Shown: positions 37,009-48,217 of the stretch, one piece after another
Position numbering within the stretch: position 1 is the first letter of the stretch
Layout of the letters: each line of letters begins with the position of its first letter
Assembly (NCBI RefSeq): GCF_004137855.1
Contig: NZ_QBKB01000002.1
Location: 693,518 to 757,517, forward strand
Direction of reading: 5' to 3'
Length of the DNA stretch: 64,000 nucleotides
Source: Methanohalophilus profundi
Lineage (GTDB): Archaea > Halobacteriota > Methanosarcinia > Methanosarcinales > Methanosarcinaceae
The notes under the pieces: model-generated
Databases searched by the model: none
Told to the model about the DNA's origin: nothing
What the model saw: the letters and a program-made list of their open reading frames with translations, nothing else
Program-made: the position numbers and the translations under genes

Positions 37009-37797
37009 TCAAAGTAATTTTTCTATTTCCGAATTGTCCACCCGGGAAGTTGAATCCAGACTCAGAGGTGTTATAGATATGTGCCCCTTCTGGATAACTG
37101 CATGCACATCGGTACCTTCTTCACCCTCTGGTATGATGTCACCTGCCAGCCAGTAATACGGCCTGCCCCTGGGATCATGACGCTCCTCCACTTCCATATT
37201 GAAAAACTTCCTTGCAAGACGGGTTATCTCAATCTCGGTATCTTCTTCCACATCATGCGGCAGGTTTACATTCAAAACATCCACATTTTCAGGCATTCCA
37301 TGTTCCAGAACTTTTTTTGCGATCCGGTTTACTACCTTGATACCAACCTCAAAATCATGTTCATAGTCCCTTAAATCATCGAATTTAAGTCCCTGTTCTA
37401 TGACCTGAATGGAAACCGCAATTGCCGGGATACCATAACTTGCACCTTCCAGAGCTGCACCTACGGTGCCTGAGGTAGTGGCGGTATCAGTACTGATATT
37501 TTCCCCGATATTGAATCCCGATACAATCAGGTCGGGTTTTTCCTTCATAACCGAAAAGATCCCCAGTATCACTGAATCCGTGGGAGTGCCTCCTATTGCA
37601 TGAGCTTCAACGCCATCAATCTTTGTACGGTTGATTCGCAGGGGTTCAAAAATAGAAATTGACCGCCCTACACCGCTTTGCTGGAAAGCCGGTGCAGCAA
37701 TCGTCACATCGCCCAGTGAATCCACACTTTTGTAAGCAGCACGTATACCAGCGGAATACACACCGTCATCATTGGTCAGCAGAATTTTTTTCGACAT
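37009..37797 (-). CDS. surE: 5'-nucleotidase / phosphatase SurE
   Basis: 262 residues from ATG 37797 (MSKKILLTNDDG), the family start; the frame is open 84 bases upstream but that part is not SurE-like. Motifs: metal site TNDDG, PAFQQSGVGRSIS, GTPTDSVILG and VSGFNIGENISTDT (the Asn and Ser of the active site). It hydrolyses nucleoside monophosphates and other phosphomonoesters. The gene upstream encodes an unknown protein and then the BCCT transporter, all on the minus strand. Confidence 0.92.
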   Translation of the reverse strand: MSKKILLTNDDGVYSAGIRAAYKSVDSLGDVTIAAPAFQQSGVGRSISIFEPLRINRTKIDGVEAHAIGGTPTDSVILGIFSVMKEKPDLIVSGFNIGENISTDTATTSGTVGAALEGASYGIPAIAVSIQVIEQGLKFDDLRDYEHDFEVGIKVVNRIAKKVLEHGMPENVDVLNVNLPHDVEEDTEIEITRLARKFFNMEVEERHDPRGRPYYWLAGDIIPEGEEGTDVHAVIQKGHISITPLSLDSTSRVDNSEIEKLL

Positions 37798-37846
37798 GAA
37801 AAGCCAGATTGATCTTAAGGGTTTTAAAGGTAATGAATTGAATAAA

Positions 37847-38326
37847 TCAGTAATTTCTCCACTTGGAATATTCAGCGACAAAGCATTCGATGATATCTTC
37901 CCGTGTCAGATTCTCTATATCACATTCATGGACAGTACCGTTGCGAAGTAATATTTCCACCTTACGGATACGTGGCTGCTCTTCATCTGCATGTTCAGGA
38001 AAAGCAAAGCCAGCCTTCTTGTAGGCCCGCCCTCTTATCTCAAAATAAAATTCCTCAACCTGTTCATCGGGGTTTTTATCGGAAGGGGCATAAACGGTCA
38101 GAGAGGCAGAATTCATTCCGGTATCATCCACATTAACCTCAACATTTCTGCCATATTTTTCAATTTCCTTTTTCAGGTCGTCATAGGCAGGAAATACCAC
38201 ATGTTTGAAAAAATCCCTCATATTGAGTTCTGCAAACCTGACATTCATTCCCTGCGTAGTTATTTCCCCGGAATTTTTCTTTTCCGTCTGGAAAATATCC
38301 CGCAATTTTTTTTCCCACATGTTCAT
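37847..38326 (-). CDS. Conserved hypothetical protein coupled to the BCCT transporter
   Basis: 159 residues, soluble, with an alternating charged pattern; no recognised domain. It has an alpha/beta appearance (NVEVNVDDTGMNSASLTVYA, then FYFEIRGRAYKKAGF). Its ATG overlaps the transporter stop by four bases, so translation is coupled. SurE lies 50 bases downstream. A function linked to transport or osmoadaptation is conceivable from position only. Confidence 0.6.
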   Translation of the reverse strand: MNMWEKKLRDIFQTEKKNSGEITTQGMNVRFAELNMRDFFKHVVFPAYDDLKKEIEKYGRNVEVNVDDTGMNSASLTVYAPSDKNPDEQVEEFYFEIRGRAYKKAGFAFPEHADEEQPRIRKVEILLRNGTVHECDIENLTREDIIECFVAEYSKWRNY

Positions 38327-39906
38327 TTGGATCCCCCACTGAAAAGTTCTCTTACCAGTTGTTTAGCTTTTTCCGGCGGTTTTTTTTCCGAATCTATAAC
38401 CCTATAACCATCAGATTCGGCTTTTAGTCCCTTCGATATACTGTAACACATCAGAATTAAAACTACACAGAACGGCAGAGCCGTGGTAAGAGCAGCTGTC
38501 TGCAACCCCACAAGTCCCCCGGTCAACAGGAGAACAGCTGCAACAGCACCCTGAAGCAGGGACCAGAACAATCTCAGAGGGATTGCCGGTTTGGGATCTC
38601 CTCCTGAGGAAAGGATGGAAATCACAAGAGAACCCGAATCAGAAGACGTGACAAAGAAAGTCATTACAACAATCGTTGCAAGAGCCGAACTTAGCAATGA
38701 ACCCGGTAATTTATCTAACAGGACATAAAGGGCTGTCGGAATACTTGTCTGGACGGCATTTATAATACCTCCATTGCCAAAAACCTCCATATGAATTGCC
38801 GTGTTACCAAAGACGATAATCCAGATGAAAGTTACAATTGCAGGAGCAAGCAGTACTCCCCTGATAAATTCCCTGATTGTACGGCCCCGCGATATACGTG
38901 CAATGAACATGCCAACAAAAGGTGACCAGGAGATCCACCAACCCCAGTAGAACATGGTCCACATTTTCTGCCATTCCAGGCCAGTGAACGCATCGGTCTG
39001 GAATGTAAGATAAACAATGTTTTGCAAATAGTAACCTATACTTTGTACATATGAACTCAAAAGGAAAACAGAGGGACCGACGATAAAGACGAATATGACA
39101 AGGGTAAGACCCAGCAGGATATTGACCTGACTCAATATACGTATTCCCCTGTTCAGACCCGACATCACAGAAGTAGTGGCTGCAAGAGTTATGAATACAA
39201 TCAGCAATATCTGGTTATTTATAGACACCGACATCAGGCCAAGATAATCCATTCCTGCATTAATCTGCATTACACCCAGACCCAGTGAAGTGGCAACACC
39301 AAACAATGTGCCAAAGATGGCCAGCACTTCTACAATGTTTCCACGTATTCCATATATCCTGTCACCAAACAATGGATACATTGTAGAGCGAATGGTCAGC
39401 GGCATATCGTGCCTGTAGGAAAAATATGCAAGGGAAAGCCCCACAACAATATATATTGCCCAGGCATGGAGCCCCCAGTGGAAAAAAGTGAGATTCATCG
39501 CTTCAACTGCTGCTTCAATTGTACCCGGTGCGGCATCCCGCGGTGAAGCGAGATGAAGAATTGGTTCTGCAACACTATAGAAAAGCAGCCCTATGCCCAT
39601 ACCCGCACTGAAAAGCATTGCAAACCAGGTAGTATCCTTATATTCCGGCCGATCCGAATCCTTGCCCAGCCTGATGGAACCATAGGGACTGAAATATAGC
39701 CAGATAACAAATAGGAGGAAAAATGCAACTGAGAGAATGTAGAACCAGCCAAAATTTACTACAATCGTATTTTGTAACGTTCCAAAAATTTCAGATAACC
39801 TTTCTGTAAAAAAGACGCCCATGACCACAAAAAATAATACCAGAACTGCCGATACATAAAAAACATGAGGATTTATCTGAAACCCGGGACTTGCTTTTAT
39901 CTGCAT
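38323..39906 (-). CDS. BCCT-family betaine/carnitine/choline transporter
   Basis: 527 residues with twelve membrane segments. The glycine-rich substrate segment SAGMGIGLLFYSVAEP and the family signature in helix 8, FYWGWWISWSPFVGMFIAR, are present. Such secondary transporters import glycine betaine with Na+ or H+ to balance external salt; halophilic and marine methanogens use them, and some also metabolise betaine. The C-terminal cytoplasmic tail is short (about 40 residues, Lys/Glu-rich), as in regulated BCCT proteins. The specific substrate is not decidable. Confidence 0.92.
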   Translation of the reverse strand: MQIKASPGFQINPHVFYVSAVLVLFFVVMGVFFTERLSEIFGTLQNTIVVNFGWFYILSVAFFLLFVIWLYFSPYGSIRLGKDSDRPEYKDTTWFAMLFSAGMGIGLLFYSVAEPILHLASPRDAAPGTIEAAVEAMNLTFFHWGLHAWAIYIVVGLSLAYFSYRHDMPLTIRSTMYPLFGDRIYGIRGNIVEVLAIFGTLFGVATSLGLGVMQINAGMDYLGLMSVSINNQILLIVFITLAATTSVMSGLNRGIRILSQVNILLGLTLVIFVFIVGPSVFLLSSYVQSIGYYLQNIVYLTFQTDAFTGLEWQKMWTMFYWGWWISWSPFVGMFIARISRGRTIREFIRGVLLAPAIVTFIWIIVFGNTAIHMEVFGNGGIINAVQTSIPTALYVLLDKLPGSLLSSALATIVVMTFFVTSSDSGSLVISILSSGGDPKPAIPLRLFWSLLQGAVAAVLLLTGGLVGLQTAALTTALPFCVVLILMCYSISKGLKAESDGYRVIDSEKKPPEKAKQLVRELFSGGSK

Positions 39907-40013
39907 GTTGCCTCCGACCTATAATGTACTGGTACAGAGACAAATTACAAAAAGTTGTGATTATATATTTACTGATTCATGCAAAAAGAAGGGAAGGAAA
40001 GGAAAGAAGGAGT

Positions 40014-40289
40014 TCAATCATTCAGGGAAAATGGAGTTACTAACTTTGCATAATTCACTTCGTGAATATTCTCATTTTCGGAAATGTCACCCACAAACTG
40101 GGCTCCATTGACTTCATAGTCACCCATTCCATACGTAGTTTCAAATTATTCTTCCGCTGTAACAGGATCACAGAGATATATTTGGAGCTCACCATTTGAA
40201 TCAAGGAATACAGACGGATGAACACCGGTTTTTTCATAATCTTCTACTGCACCCCTGAAAACCATTGACATGTAATTGATAGTCTGCAT
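40014..40289 (-). pseudogene. Small acidic protein gene interrupted by an in-frame TAA
   Basis: From ATG 40289 (MQTINYMSMVFRGAVEDYEK), with GGAG about 9 bases upstream, the frame runs to TAA at 40146-40148. The same frame then continues in acidic, protein-like sequence (FETTYGMGDYEVNG, ENENIHEV) to TGA at 40014. Together it would be about 90 residues. The codon is TAA, not TAG, so pyrrolysine is not an explanation. A nonsense mutation or base error is likely. I do not recognise the family. Confidence 0.5.
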
Positions 40290-40535
40290 TAATATCATCT
40301 CCTCAATAAAAGTAACTACTTATGGACATTCATATAATCCAAATGTACACAAATTGGTCAAAAAAGAGCGTATTGATGGATGTCTGTGTTCAAAAAATAT
40401 GATATAATAAATATAAATATCGAATAATAACTGATTGAGAAGTGTATATATGAGAAATATTTTTAAACATGGGGGCATTAGGCATAAGAATCTAAGGCTC
40501 TATTGTTACGATTAACTATTCAATTTGGGATTATT

Positions 40536-43309
40536 ATGCTTGAAGAGGAATACGATATAAATTTCTTCTACGAAAACGGTTTTATCAGAAAACAGTGCCA
40601 AAAATGTGGCAGTTATTTCTGGACCCGTGACAGAGACAGGGATACATGCGGAGATGCACCCTGTGACCCATATTCATTCATCGGCAACCCCGTCTTCAAG
40701 AAAAGTTTAATCTTGCACAGATGAGGGAGTTTTATCTTAGTTACTTTGAGAAAAATGGACACACACGTATTGAAAGATATCCTGTGATAGCACGCTGGAG
40801 AAATGATATCTATCTGACTATCGCCTCCATAGCAGATTTCCAGCCCTTTGTAACTTCCGGACAGGTTGCCCCTCCTGCAAACCCACTCACCATATCACAA
40901 CCATGCATTCGTCTTTCTGACCTGGATGCGGTAGGAAGAAGTGGCCGCCATCTGACTACCTTTGAGATGATGGCACATCACGCATTCAACAAAACGGATA
41001 ATGAGATCTACTGGAAAGACCGGACAGTACAGCTCTGTGACGGCCTGCTCAACGAGCTTGGAGTAGATCCCTATGCTGTAACCTATAAAGAAGAACCGTG
41101 GGCAGGTGGCGGAAACGCCGGTGCCTGTGTTGAAGTTCTCATAGGTGGTCTGGAAGTGGCAACCCTTGTGTTTATGAATCTCCAGCAATCCAAAGACGGA
41201 GATATCGTGATTAAAGGTGATACTTACAGGAAAATGGACAATTACATAGTGGACACAGGCTATGGTTTGGAAAGGCTGGTATGGGCATCCCAGGGAACCC
41301 CTACTGTATACGATGCCATATTCCCGGAGGTTGTTGGGGAACTCATGGAACTGGCAGGTGTGGAGCATCGGCTGGAAGATGAGGATTATGCAAATATTTT
41401 ATCCCAGAACGCCCGGCTTGCAGGCCTGATGGATGTAAGCGAAAAAGCAAACCTGCTGGAATTGCGCAAACTGGTAGCTTCAAACATAGGAATTACTGCT
41501 GACAAACTGGGCACCATAATGGAGCCCGTGGAAACGGCATATGCCATTGCAGACCATGCCCGTTGTATAACATTCATGCTGGGTGACGGAATTATACCTT
41601 CAAATGTCAAAGCAGGATACCTTGCAAGACTTGTGATCAGACGCACAATGAAGATGATGCAGGACCTTGATATCAAAATCCCGTTATCAGATATTATACA
41701 GATGCATATCAACCATCTCCCTGAATACCCTGAATTCGCCGACAGATTTGATGTAATAAACGATATACTGGATAATGAAGAAAAGAAATTCCAGGAAACC
41801 CTGCAGCGCGGGAAGAAACTCATACAAAAATCTGCAAAACACTACAAAAAGAAGGGAGAAAAAATGCCTCTTGACACTGTTATTGACATGTATGACAGTC
41901 ATGGCATACCAGCTGAGATATCCAAAGAAGCTGCATCTGAAGTTGGAGTGGAAGTCGAACTACCCGATAATTTTTACTCCCTTGTAGCTGAACGCCACAG
42001 CAAATCCGTACAGAAAGAGGAAAAAGAAATCCCCTATGCAGATCGTCTCAAGAAACTCCCTCCTACAAAACGTCTTTTCTACGATGAACCAAACCGAATG
42101 GAATTTGAAGCTGTTGTTCTTGATGTTTTTGACAATAATATAGTGCTTGACAGCACGCTTCTCTATCCGGAAGGAGGGGGACAGCCGCCAGACCATGGCA
42201 CATTCATGGTAGATGATGCCTTACTCAAAGTGATTGATGTCCAGATATTTAACGGGGTGGTCATCCATACCATAGAAGAGATCGAAAATGAACTTCATAT
42301 TCGAAAAGGTGATATGGTTACGGGTAAAGTGGATGTTAAGCGTCGCATGGCACATGCAAGAAATCATACTGCAACCCATATAATAAATGATGCAGCGCGA
42401 CAGGTGCTGGGAGAACATATCTGGCAGGCGGGTGCACAGAAATTCGCCGACCGTGCAAGGCTTGATATTTCCCATTACAAAAGGATTGTTCCTGAAGAAA
42501 TCAATGAGATTGAGATGATTGCAAACCAGATGGTAATGGAGAACAAGCGAGTAATAAGCGAGTGGATGGATCGCAGTATCGCCGAAAAAAGATATGGATT
42601 TAGCCTTTACCAGGGTGGAGTACCACCAGGCGATCGTATTCGTGTACTGCATGTAGGAAGCGATATTGAAGCCTGCGCAGGAACCCACTGCACCTTTACC
42701 GGACAGGTCGGCACCATCAAGATTCTGAAGACAGAACGGATACAGGACGGAGTAGAACGTATTGAATATGCAGCCGGCGAAGCTGCTGTTGTAGCTTTGC
42801 AGGCAAGGGATAAACTCCTCAGAAGTTCTGCAGAAACTTTGAGGGTATCTACCGAACAACTACCGTCAACCATTGAACGTTTCTTCTCTGAATGGAAAGA
42901 ATTTAAGAAAGAAAACACCCGGCTCAAGAAAGAACTGGCAGAGTCCCGCGTAAACCACTTAATTGAAAATGCTGAACATCTAAAGGATATTCGCTTTATA
43001 CATTCAAGAGTCGACGGTGCAGATGCAGATGAACTTACCCGAATGGCAGGAGAACTTGCTTCAAGTGATGATATTGTTGCATTACTCATAAGTGATTATG
43101 AAGGTGTCAAGATCGCAGCTGCTGCCGGTGACAGTGCAGTATCAAAAGGGGTTAACGTAGGAAACATCGTACGTGAAATAGCAAGTCTAACCGGCGGAGG
43201 TGGAGGAGGTAAACCTTCGATGGCACGTGGCGGAGGTCAGGATAGTTCAAAGATTGAAGAAGGTCTTGCGCTGGGTCGCCGGATGATAGAAGACCAACTC
43301 CGGGATTAA
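40536..43309 (+). CDS. alaS: Alanyl-tRNA synthetase (frameshift near codon 57)
   Basis: About 924 residues once one A is restored. The start [20 protein letters not shown] with the Cys-rich [11 protein letters not shown] insert is the archaeal AlaRS start. The frame breaks in the A4 run 40701-40704 (FKKSLILHR instead of [15 protein letters not shown]), then continues in the next frame. Later motifs are the editing-site [10 protein letters not shown] and the CAGTHC zinc/editing cluster, and a glycine-rich C-terminal domain ([16 protein letters not shown]). A TATA-like TATTTTTAAAC lies near 40459-40468. The gene is essential, so the shift is probably an error. Confidence 0.93.
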
Positions 43310-43404
43310 TCAAAAATGTTTGGGATTTATTATGATGTGAACAGAAGTCCCAAACATTAATATTCTAAAACGCCAAATAGAGATATCAGGAGGAGTAGAG
43401 GGAA

Positions 43405-44472
43405 ATGTCCGGCGAAGATACCGCAGAGATTATGGATACTTTTCGTGAAGGACTTGCCGACAAAACTACTGTTTTTCTGGCTCCTGCAAGCGTATCCAGT
43501 GAAAGGTTAATCTATTTTTATATTCATTCCATACTCGAAAATGATGATCAAAAGAATATAATATGGCTCTGTCTGAAAAACTCAAGAGACAAGATAATAG
43601 CTAATTTTAGAGATTATGGGATGGGAATTGAAGACTATCTGGGCAGAATGTGGTTTATAGATATTGAAGACCCTTCAAAAGAGAAAAAAGAAAATACCCT
43701 TTACTATTCTTCCCAGACCGATTATATGAAAATAGGGTCACATACCTCTAAACTTTTTTCTGAAATGCCCGGGTCAACAATGGTTGTTGATGACATGAAT
43801 ATCCTGTCAAAGGACAATCTCCAGGTCGTTGAAAATTTCCTGAAATATGTCATGTCAAATGTCCACCAGCATGAAGGAAGCGCTGTATCAATGCTCAATA
43901 AAGGTTCCGCTGGTGAAAAAGAAGGAACTTTGGTATCCTTTTTCGATGTTGTAATAGATGCCTCGGATACCGGAGAGATGCATGTTGAGATGGGAATGAA
44001 AAGTCTTGATGTGAAATACGTGGTGGAAAAGGGAAAAATAGATCTATACTATATCCAGAAAAAGATCAAAAAAGAAAGGCTAAACATACTTATTGTGGAT
44101 GATGAACCCGATATTCCCGATCTTTTGAAATTGTCCCTAAAAGATGAACCCTACGATTTTTCAGTTGCATATAACGGGAAAGATGCCATCGAAATTGCAA
44201 GAGAAGAACTTCCCGACCTTATATTACTGGATATAATGATGCCTGATATGGACGGTTATGAGGTCGTTGAGACCCTGAAAAAGAAAAGGGACACAAGAGA
44301 CATTGCAATAATCATGATTACAGCCAAAACAAAAGTAGATGACAAACTAAAGGGAATGGAACTGGGTATTGATGATTATATTTCAAAACCCTTTGACAAA
44401 AGAGAAGTTAATGCCCGTATAAAGATGGTTATGAAACGTTTTGGCTGGAAGCCCCCGGAAGAAAATGAATAA
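43405..44472 (+). CDS. RecA/KaiC-like domain fused to a response-regulator receiver
   Basis: 355 residues. The first about 225 residues have the layout of an archaeal KaiC/RecA-like or MEDS-type domain (TTVFLAPASVSSERLIYF, then STMVVDDMNILSKDN as the Walker-B-like strand) but no P-loop, so ATP binding is doubtful. Residues about 228-350 are a complete receiver domain: VDDEPD, the phosphoacceptor Asp in LILLDIMMPDMDG, MITAKT and SKPFDK. The receiver is C-terminal, without a DNA-binding output. GGAGGAG precedes the ATG. No histidine kinase gene is adjacent. Confidence 0.82.
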   Translation: MSGEDTAEIMDTFREGLADKTTVFLAPASVSSERLIYFYIHSILENDDQKNIIWLCLKNSRDKIIANFRDYGMGIEDYLGRMWFIDIEDPSKEKKENTLYYSSQTDYMKIGSHTSKLFSEMPGSTMVVDDMNILSKDNLQVVENFLKYVMSNVHQHEGSAVSMLNKGSAGEKEGTLVSFFDVVIDASDTGEMHVEMGMKSLDVKYVVEKGKIDLYYIQKKIKKERLNILIVDDEPDIPDLLKLSLKDEPYDFSVAYNGKDAIEIAREELPDLILLDIMMPDMDGYEVVETLKKKRDTRDIAIIMITAKTKVDDKLKGMELGIDDYISKPFDKREVNARIKMVMKRFGWKPPEENE

Positions 44473-44606
44473 TTTACTAAACTTTCCTTTTGTAGCTTTT
44501 GTGATTGGAATATTATAATTACAACCATCAAAAACATTAATTTTTTAAACACTGGTAACCGGCATCCCAATGCAGCCATATCTGAAAAAAGTACCCAGGT
44601 GACTGA

Positions 44607-44861
44607 ATGAAAAAAGAAAAATCATTATATCGCAACCCATATCTTATAGCATTACTCTATATCATTGCAATTCTTTTTCTGTATACAGCATACCGTGATC
44701 TGATAGCTATAGCTGTTGGCGGGATATTTATAACCATTTTTGGCCTGATGTACGGAGTGCAGGAACATGACAGAGATCTTATATTTTACTCCGGTCTATT
44801 TTTATCCGCATCAATCGTGGCAATAATCATAGCAGGTACCTTTGTTTCACTCATTGCATAA
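44607..44861 (+). CDS. Small three-helix membrane protein
   Basis: 84 residues with three membrane segments (about 12-28, 31-49 and 61-82) and short charged loops (QEHDRD). AGGTGA six bases before the ATG is a good ribosome binding site. It follows the receiver-fusion gene on the same strand but with a 134-base gap. I recognise no family. Confidence 0.65.
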   Translation: MKKEKSLYRNPYLIALLYIIAILFLYTAYRDLIAIAVGGIFITIFGLMYGVQEHDRDLIFYSGLFLSASIVAIIIAGTFVSLIA

Positions 44862-45045
44862 CTTAAATTGAGCTCACAAATCATACTTTGCGATCATGCT
44901 ATTCTATAGAAGCCAGTGTTACACATAAGCAAACCTTTAATATAAGATTAGACAAGATGTTGTTCGAGATTTGCCGGATATACACACATTATGCCATCCG
45001 GTACTGAATATCAAACTTATTTATCATAATTATCGGAGTGTCCTG

Positions 45046-47643
45046 ATGACGATCCCTAAAGAATATAACCCCCAAGAAGTGGAAAAAAGATGGCAGAATG
45101 CCTGGGACATGTCAATGTACCATTTTGATTGGGAAGATGAGAATAAACCCCAGTATATAATAGATACACCTCCTCCCTATCCTACGGGCAATTTCCATAT
45201 CGGAAACTCCCTTAACTGGTGTTACATCGATTTTGTTGCACGATACAAACGCATGCAGGGATTCAATGTTATGTTCCCACAGGGATGGGACTGTCATGGC
45301 CTTCCCACCGAAGTGAAGGTGGAAGAGATACACAACATTACTAAAAACCAGGTCCCAAGAGCTGAATTCAGGGAGCTCTGCGAAGAACTTACAATTGGAA
45401 ATATAGAGAAAATGCGCCAGACAATGCGCATGCTGGGTTTTTCGGTGGATTGGAGTAACGAATTCATCACAATGAAACCTGAATACTTCGTGAAAACACA
45501 GCGCTCCTTTGTCCAGATGCAAAAACAGGGACGTATCTATCAGGCCGACCATCCGGTGAACTGGTGTCCGCGCTGCGAAACAGCTATTGCCTTTGCGGAA
45601 GTCGAATATGAAACAAGGGACACAAAACTGAATTACCTGAACTTTGATAAAGTCAAAATCGCCACCACAAGACCTGAATTGTTGGCTGCCTGTGTGGCTG
45701 TGGCAATCAATCCCGATGATGAAAGGTATAAAGAAAACATTGGTGAAAATGTAAAAGTACCTTTATTTGATCACGAAGTGCCTGTAATCGCAGACAAAGA
45801 GGTCGATCCCGAATTCGGTACAGGTGTGGTAATGATATGCACCTTCGGTGACAAACAGGATGTACGCTGGTGGATCGAGCACAACCTACCCCTGCGCAAA
45901 GCTATTGACCGGAATGGCTTTATGACAGGTGTTGCCGGCAAATATGAAGGAATGAAATCTTCAGAATGCAAAGATGCAATCATCAGGGATCTCAAAGAGC
46001 AGGGTTACCTGTACGATCAGGACAGCCTTGACCAGAATGTGGGAATGTGCTGGCGGTGCAACACACCGATAGAGATCCTTTCTGAAAGGCAATGGTTTGT
46101 CAAAATTGAAAATGATAAAATCCTTGAGACTGCAAATGAGATCAACTGGATTCCCGACTACATGAAGATACGTCTGGAGAACTGGACAAACACCATGGAA
46201 TGGGATTGGTGCATATCCAGACAGCGTATTTTTGCCGCCCCTATCCCTGTGTGGTACTGCAAAAAGTGTGGAAAATCCCTGATTGCAGAAGAGAACTGGT
46301 TGCCCCTTGATCCCACACAGACAAAACCTCCAATACCCTGTGAATGTGGTTCAACTGATTTTGAAGCTGAAGAAGATGTACTGGATACCTGGATGGACTC
46401 ATCCCTGACAGCCCTGCATGTTACAGGCTGGCTTACAGATCATGAAATGAGATCACCTGCACAGCTGCGACCCCAGGGCCACGATATTATCCGCACGTGG
46501 GCATTTTACAGCATACTGCGCTCCAAAGCTCTTCAGGATTCCAAACCCTGGGACTCTATAATGATAAATGGTATGGTACTCGGAGAAGACGGACACAAGA
46601 TGAGCAAATCCCGGGGCAACATTATATCTCCGGAAGAGGTCGTTGACCAGTACAGCTCTGATGCTTTCCGCCAGTGGGCTGCAATCGGAGGTTCTACGGG
46701 TTCTGATGTAATGTTTAGATGGAAAGATGTGGTGTCAGGATCCAGATACTTTAACAAAATGTGGAGTATCTTCCGCTTTTCAATGTCCCATCTGGAAGAA
46801 GTACTACCCGACATCCCTGAAGTTGCCACATCCAGCCTGGGCACAGTTGATCGCTGGCTGCTCAGCAAACTCAACAGGCTGATCATTTCAGTAACCGAAA
46901 ATATGGATAACTACCAGTTCGATGAAGCCTACAAATCCATACGCGGATTTGCCTGGGAAACTCTGGCGGACAACTATATAGAACTTGTCAAAGCCAGACT
47001 ATATGGAGAGGATGAAGCTTCAAAGAAAGCAGCCCGCTACACCCTCTACACAACCCTGGAAACTCTGACCCGCATGCTTGCACCCTTTGCGCCTTTCTTT
47101 GCAGAGGAAGTTTATTCCCATATTTCTACAGGCAGCGTCCACCAAACAAAATGGCCTTCTGCACACAGGGAAATGATCGATGAAACTTCTGAGAAGCAGG
47201 GCGAAATAATAAAAGACCTCGCAAGCAGTATACGCAGATATAAATCCGATTCAGGGATGGCTCTGAATGCTCCCTTAAAGAAGATCGAGATATATTCTGT
47301 AATGGATGATGTTACAGACCTTGAGGGAGCTACAAATTCTGCAGTGGAAGTTATAGAAGGAAAACCCGAATTTGAACATGTGCCTGTGGATGTGAAACCC
47401 AACATGGGAATCATCGGACCAAAATTCCGCAAACAGGCTGGTAGTATCATCGCTACTCTGAAAAACATGGATGCATCCAGGGTTGCACAGATGAAGGAGT
47501 CTGGATCCATTGATATTGAGGTTGATGGAGAAAAAATAAGTCTGGAACCTGAAAGTGTGGAAATAATAAAGGAAGTCACATCTGCAGGCAGGACAGTGGA
47601 TGTCCTTGAGGTCAGCGATGTAATAGCCGTAATATTACGCTGA
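45046..47643 (+). CDS. valS: Valyl-tRNA synthetase
   Basis: 865 residues from ATG 45046 ([17 protein letters not shown]), preceded by GGAG; the frame is open 75 bases upstream but that part is unrelated. Class-I signatures: [13 protein letters not shown] (HIGH) and KMSKSRGN (KMSKS). Zinc-finger pairs CPRC, CWRC and CKKC/CECG are visible, as is the editing domain around [16 protein letters not shown]. The anticodon-binding domain and a short C-terminal part end at VIAVILR. It charges tRNA-Val. Confidence 0.96.
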   Translation: MTIPKEYNPQEVEKRWQNAWDMSMYHFDWEDENKPQYIIDTPPPYPTGNFHIGNSLNWCYIDFVARYKRMQGFNVMFPQGWDCHGLPTEVKVEEIHNITKNQVPRAEFRELCEELTIGNIEKMRQTMRMLGFSVDWSNEFITMKPEYFVKTQRSFVQMQKQGRIYQADHPVNWCPRCETAIAFAEVEYETRDTKLNYLNFDKVKIATTRPELLAACVAVAINPDDERYKENIGENVKVPLFDHEVPVIADKEVDPEFGTGVVMICTFGDKQDVRWWIEHNLPLRKAIDRNGFMTGVAGKYEGMKSSECKDAIIRDLKEQGYLYDQDSLDQNVGMCWRCNTPIEILSERQWFVKIENDKILETANEINWIPDYMKIRLENWTNTMEWDWCISRQRIFAAPIPVWYCKKCGKSLIAEENWLPLDPTQTKPPIPCECGSTDFEAEEDVLDTWMDSSLTALHVTGWLTDHEMRSPAQLRPQGHDIIRTWAFYSILRSKALQDSKPWDSIMINGMVLGEDGHKMSKSRGNIISPEEVVDQYSSDAFRQWAAIGGSTGSDVMFRWKDVVSGSRYFNKMWSIFRFSMSHLEEVLPDIPEVATSSLGTVDRWLLSKLNRLIISVTENMDNYQFDEAYKSIRGFAWETLADNYIELVKARLYGEDEASKKAARYTLYTTLETLTRMLAPFAPFFAEEVYSHISTGSVHQTKWPSAHREMIDETSEKQGEIIKDLASSIRRYKSDSGMALNAPLKKIEIYSVMDDVTDLEGATNSAVEVIEGKPEFEHVPVDVKPNMGIIGPKFRKQAGSIIATLKNMDASRVAQMKESGSIDIEVDGEKISLEPESVEIIKEVTSAGRTVDVLEVSDVIAVILR

Positions 47644-47695
47644 TTTCGCTATTTATTTATTGGAGTACTCCCCTTGTTTCTATGAGGGAGTACAA

Positions 47696-48217
47696 ATGGT
47701 ATATAATACTATATTAATAACTACCGACGGTTCCGAAAATGCCCGAAAAGCAGTGCAATCGGGAATAGATTTAGCAAGTGCATGTGGTTCAAAGGTCTAT
47801 GCACTTTATGTAATGGAAATGAATCCCGTAGGCATTACCAGGGAAGCAATACACAGGGACTGGAAAGCGGCAATGCAGGTTTCCCTTCCAGAACATATAT
47901 CTCCGGCCCAGTGGCGCGAATTTGCAAAAATTGCCGACGAAAACTGGAAAATAGAACGCAAGAAACATCTCGAGGAAAAAGCAGAAAATATTCTTTCCTA
48001 CGTCGAGGAAGTCGGGAAAAATAAGGGTGTAGATGTCGAAAAAATACATCTCGAAGGCAAACCGGCAAAAGAAATCCTTGATTTTGCCTCTGATAAGAAC
48101 GTAGACCTGATTGTTATGGGCACGTTAGGCATGGGTTCTGACGGGACATTCCGGCTGGGGCGTGTAGCAGAAAGAGTAATCCATAATGCCGGCTGTGATG
48201 TAATGTCGGTCAGGTGA
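47696..48217 (+). CDS. Universal stress protein, UspA family, long form
   Basis: 173 residues from ATG 47696 (MVYNTILITTDGSENARK), preceded by GGGAG; a TTG-started extension from 47660 is unlikely. The ATP-binding signature GTLGMGSDGTFRLGRVAERV follows G-x2-G-x9-G. An insertion at about residues 45-95 (rich in Trp, Glu and Lys) makes it longer than the Usp protein at 1491, with which it is not closely similar. Its last eight bases overlap the end of the convergent MarC gene. Confidence 0.88.
   Translation: MVYNTILITTDGSENARKAVQSGIDLASACGSKVYALYVMEMNPVGITREAIHRDWKAAMQVSLPEHISPAQWREFAKIADENWKIERKKHLEEKAENILSYVEEVGKNKGVDVEKIHLEGKPAKEILDFASDKNVDLIVMGTLGMGSDGTFRLGRVAERVIHNAGCDVMSVR

Noticed and set aside
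40146-40148. Recoded stop in the small acidic gene
   Set aside because: The codon is TAA, which is neither the pyrrolysine nor the selenocysteine codon.
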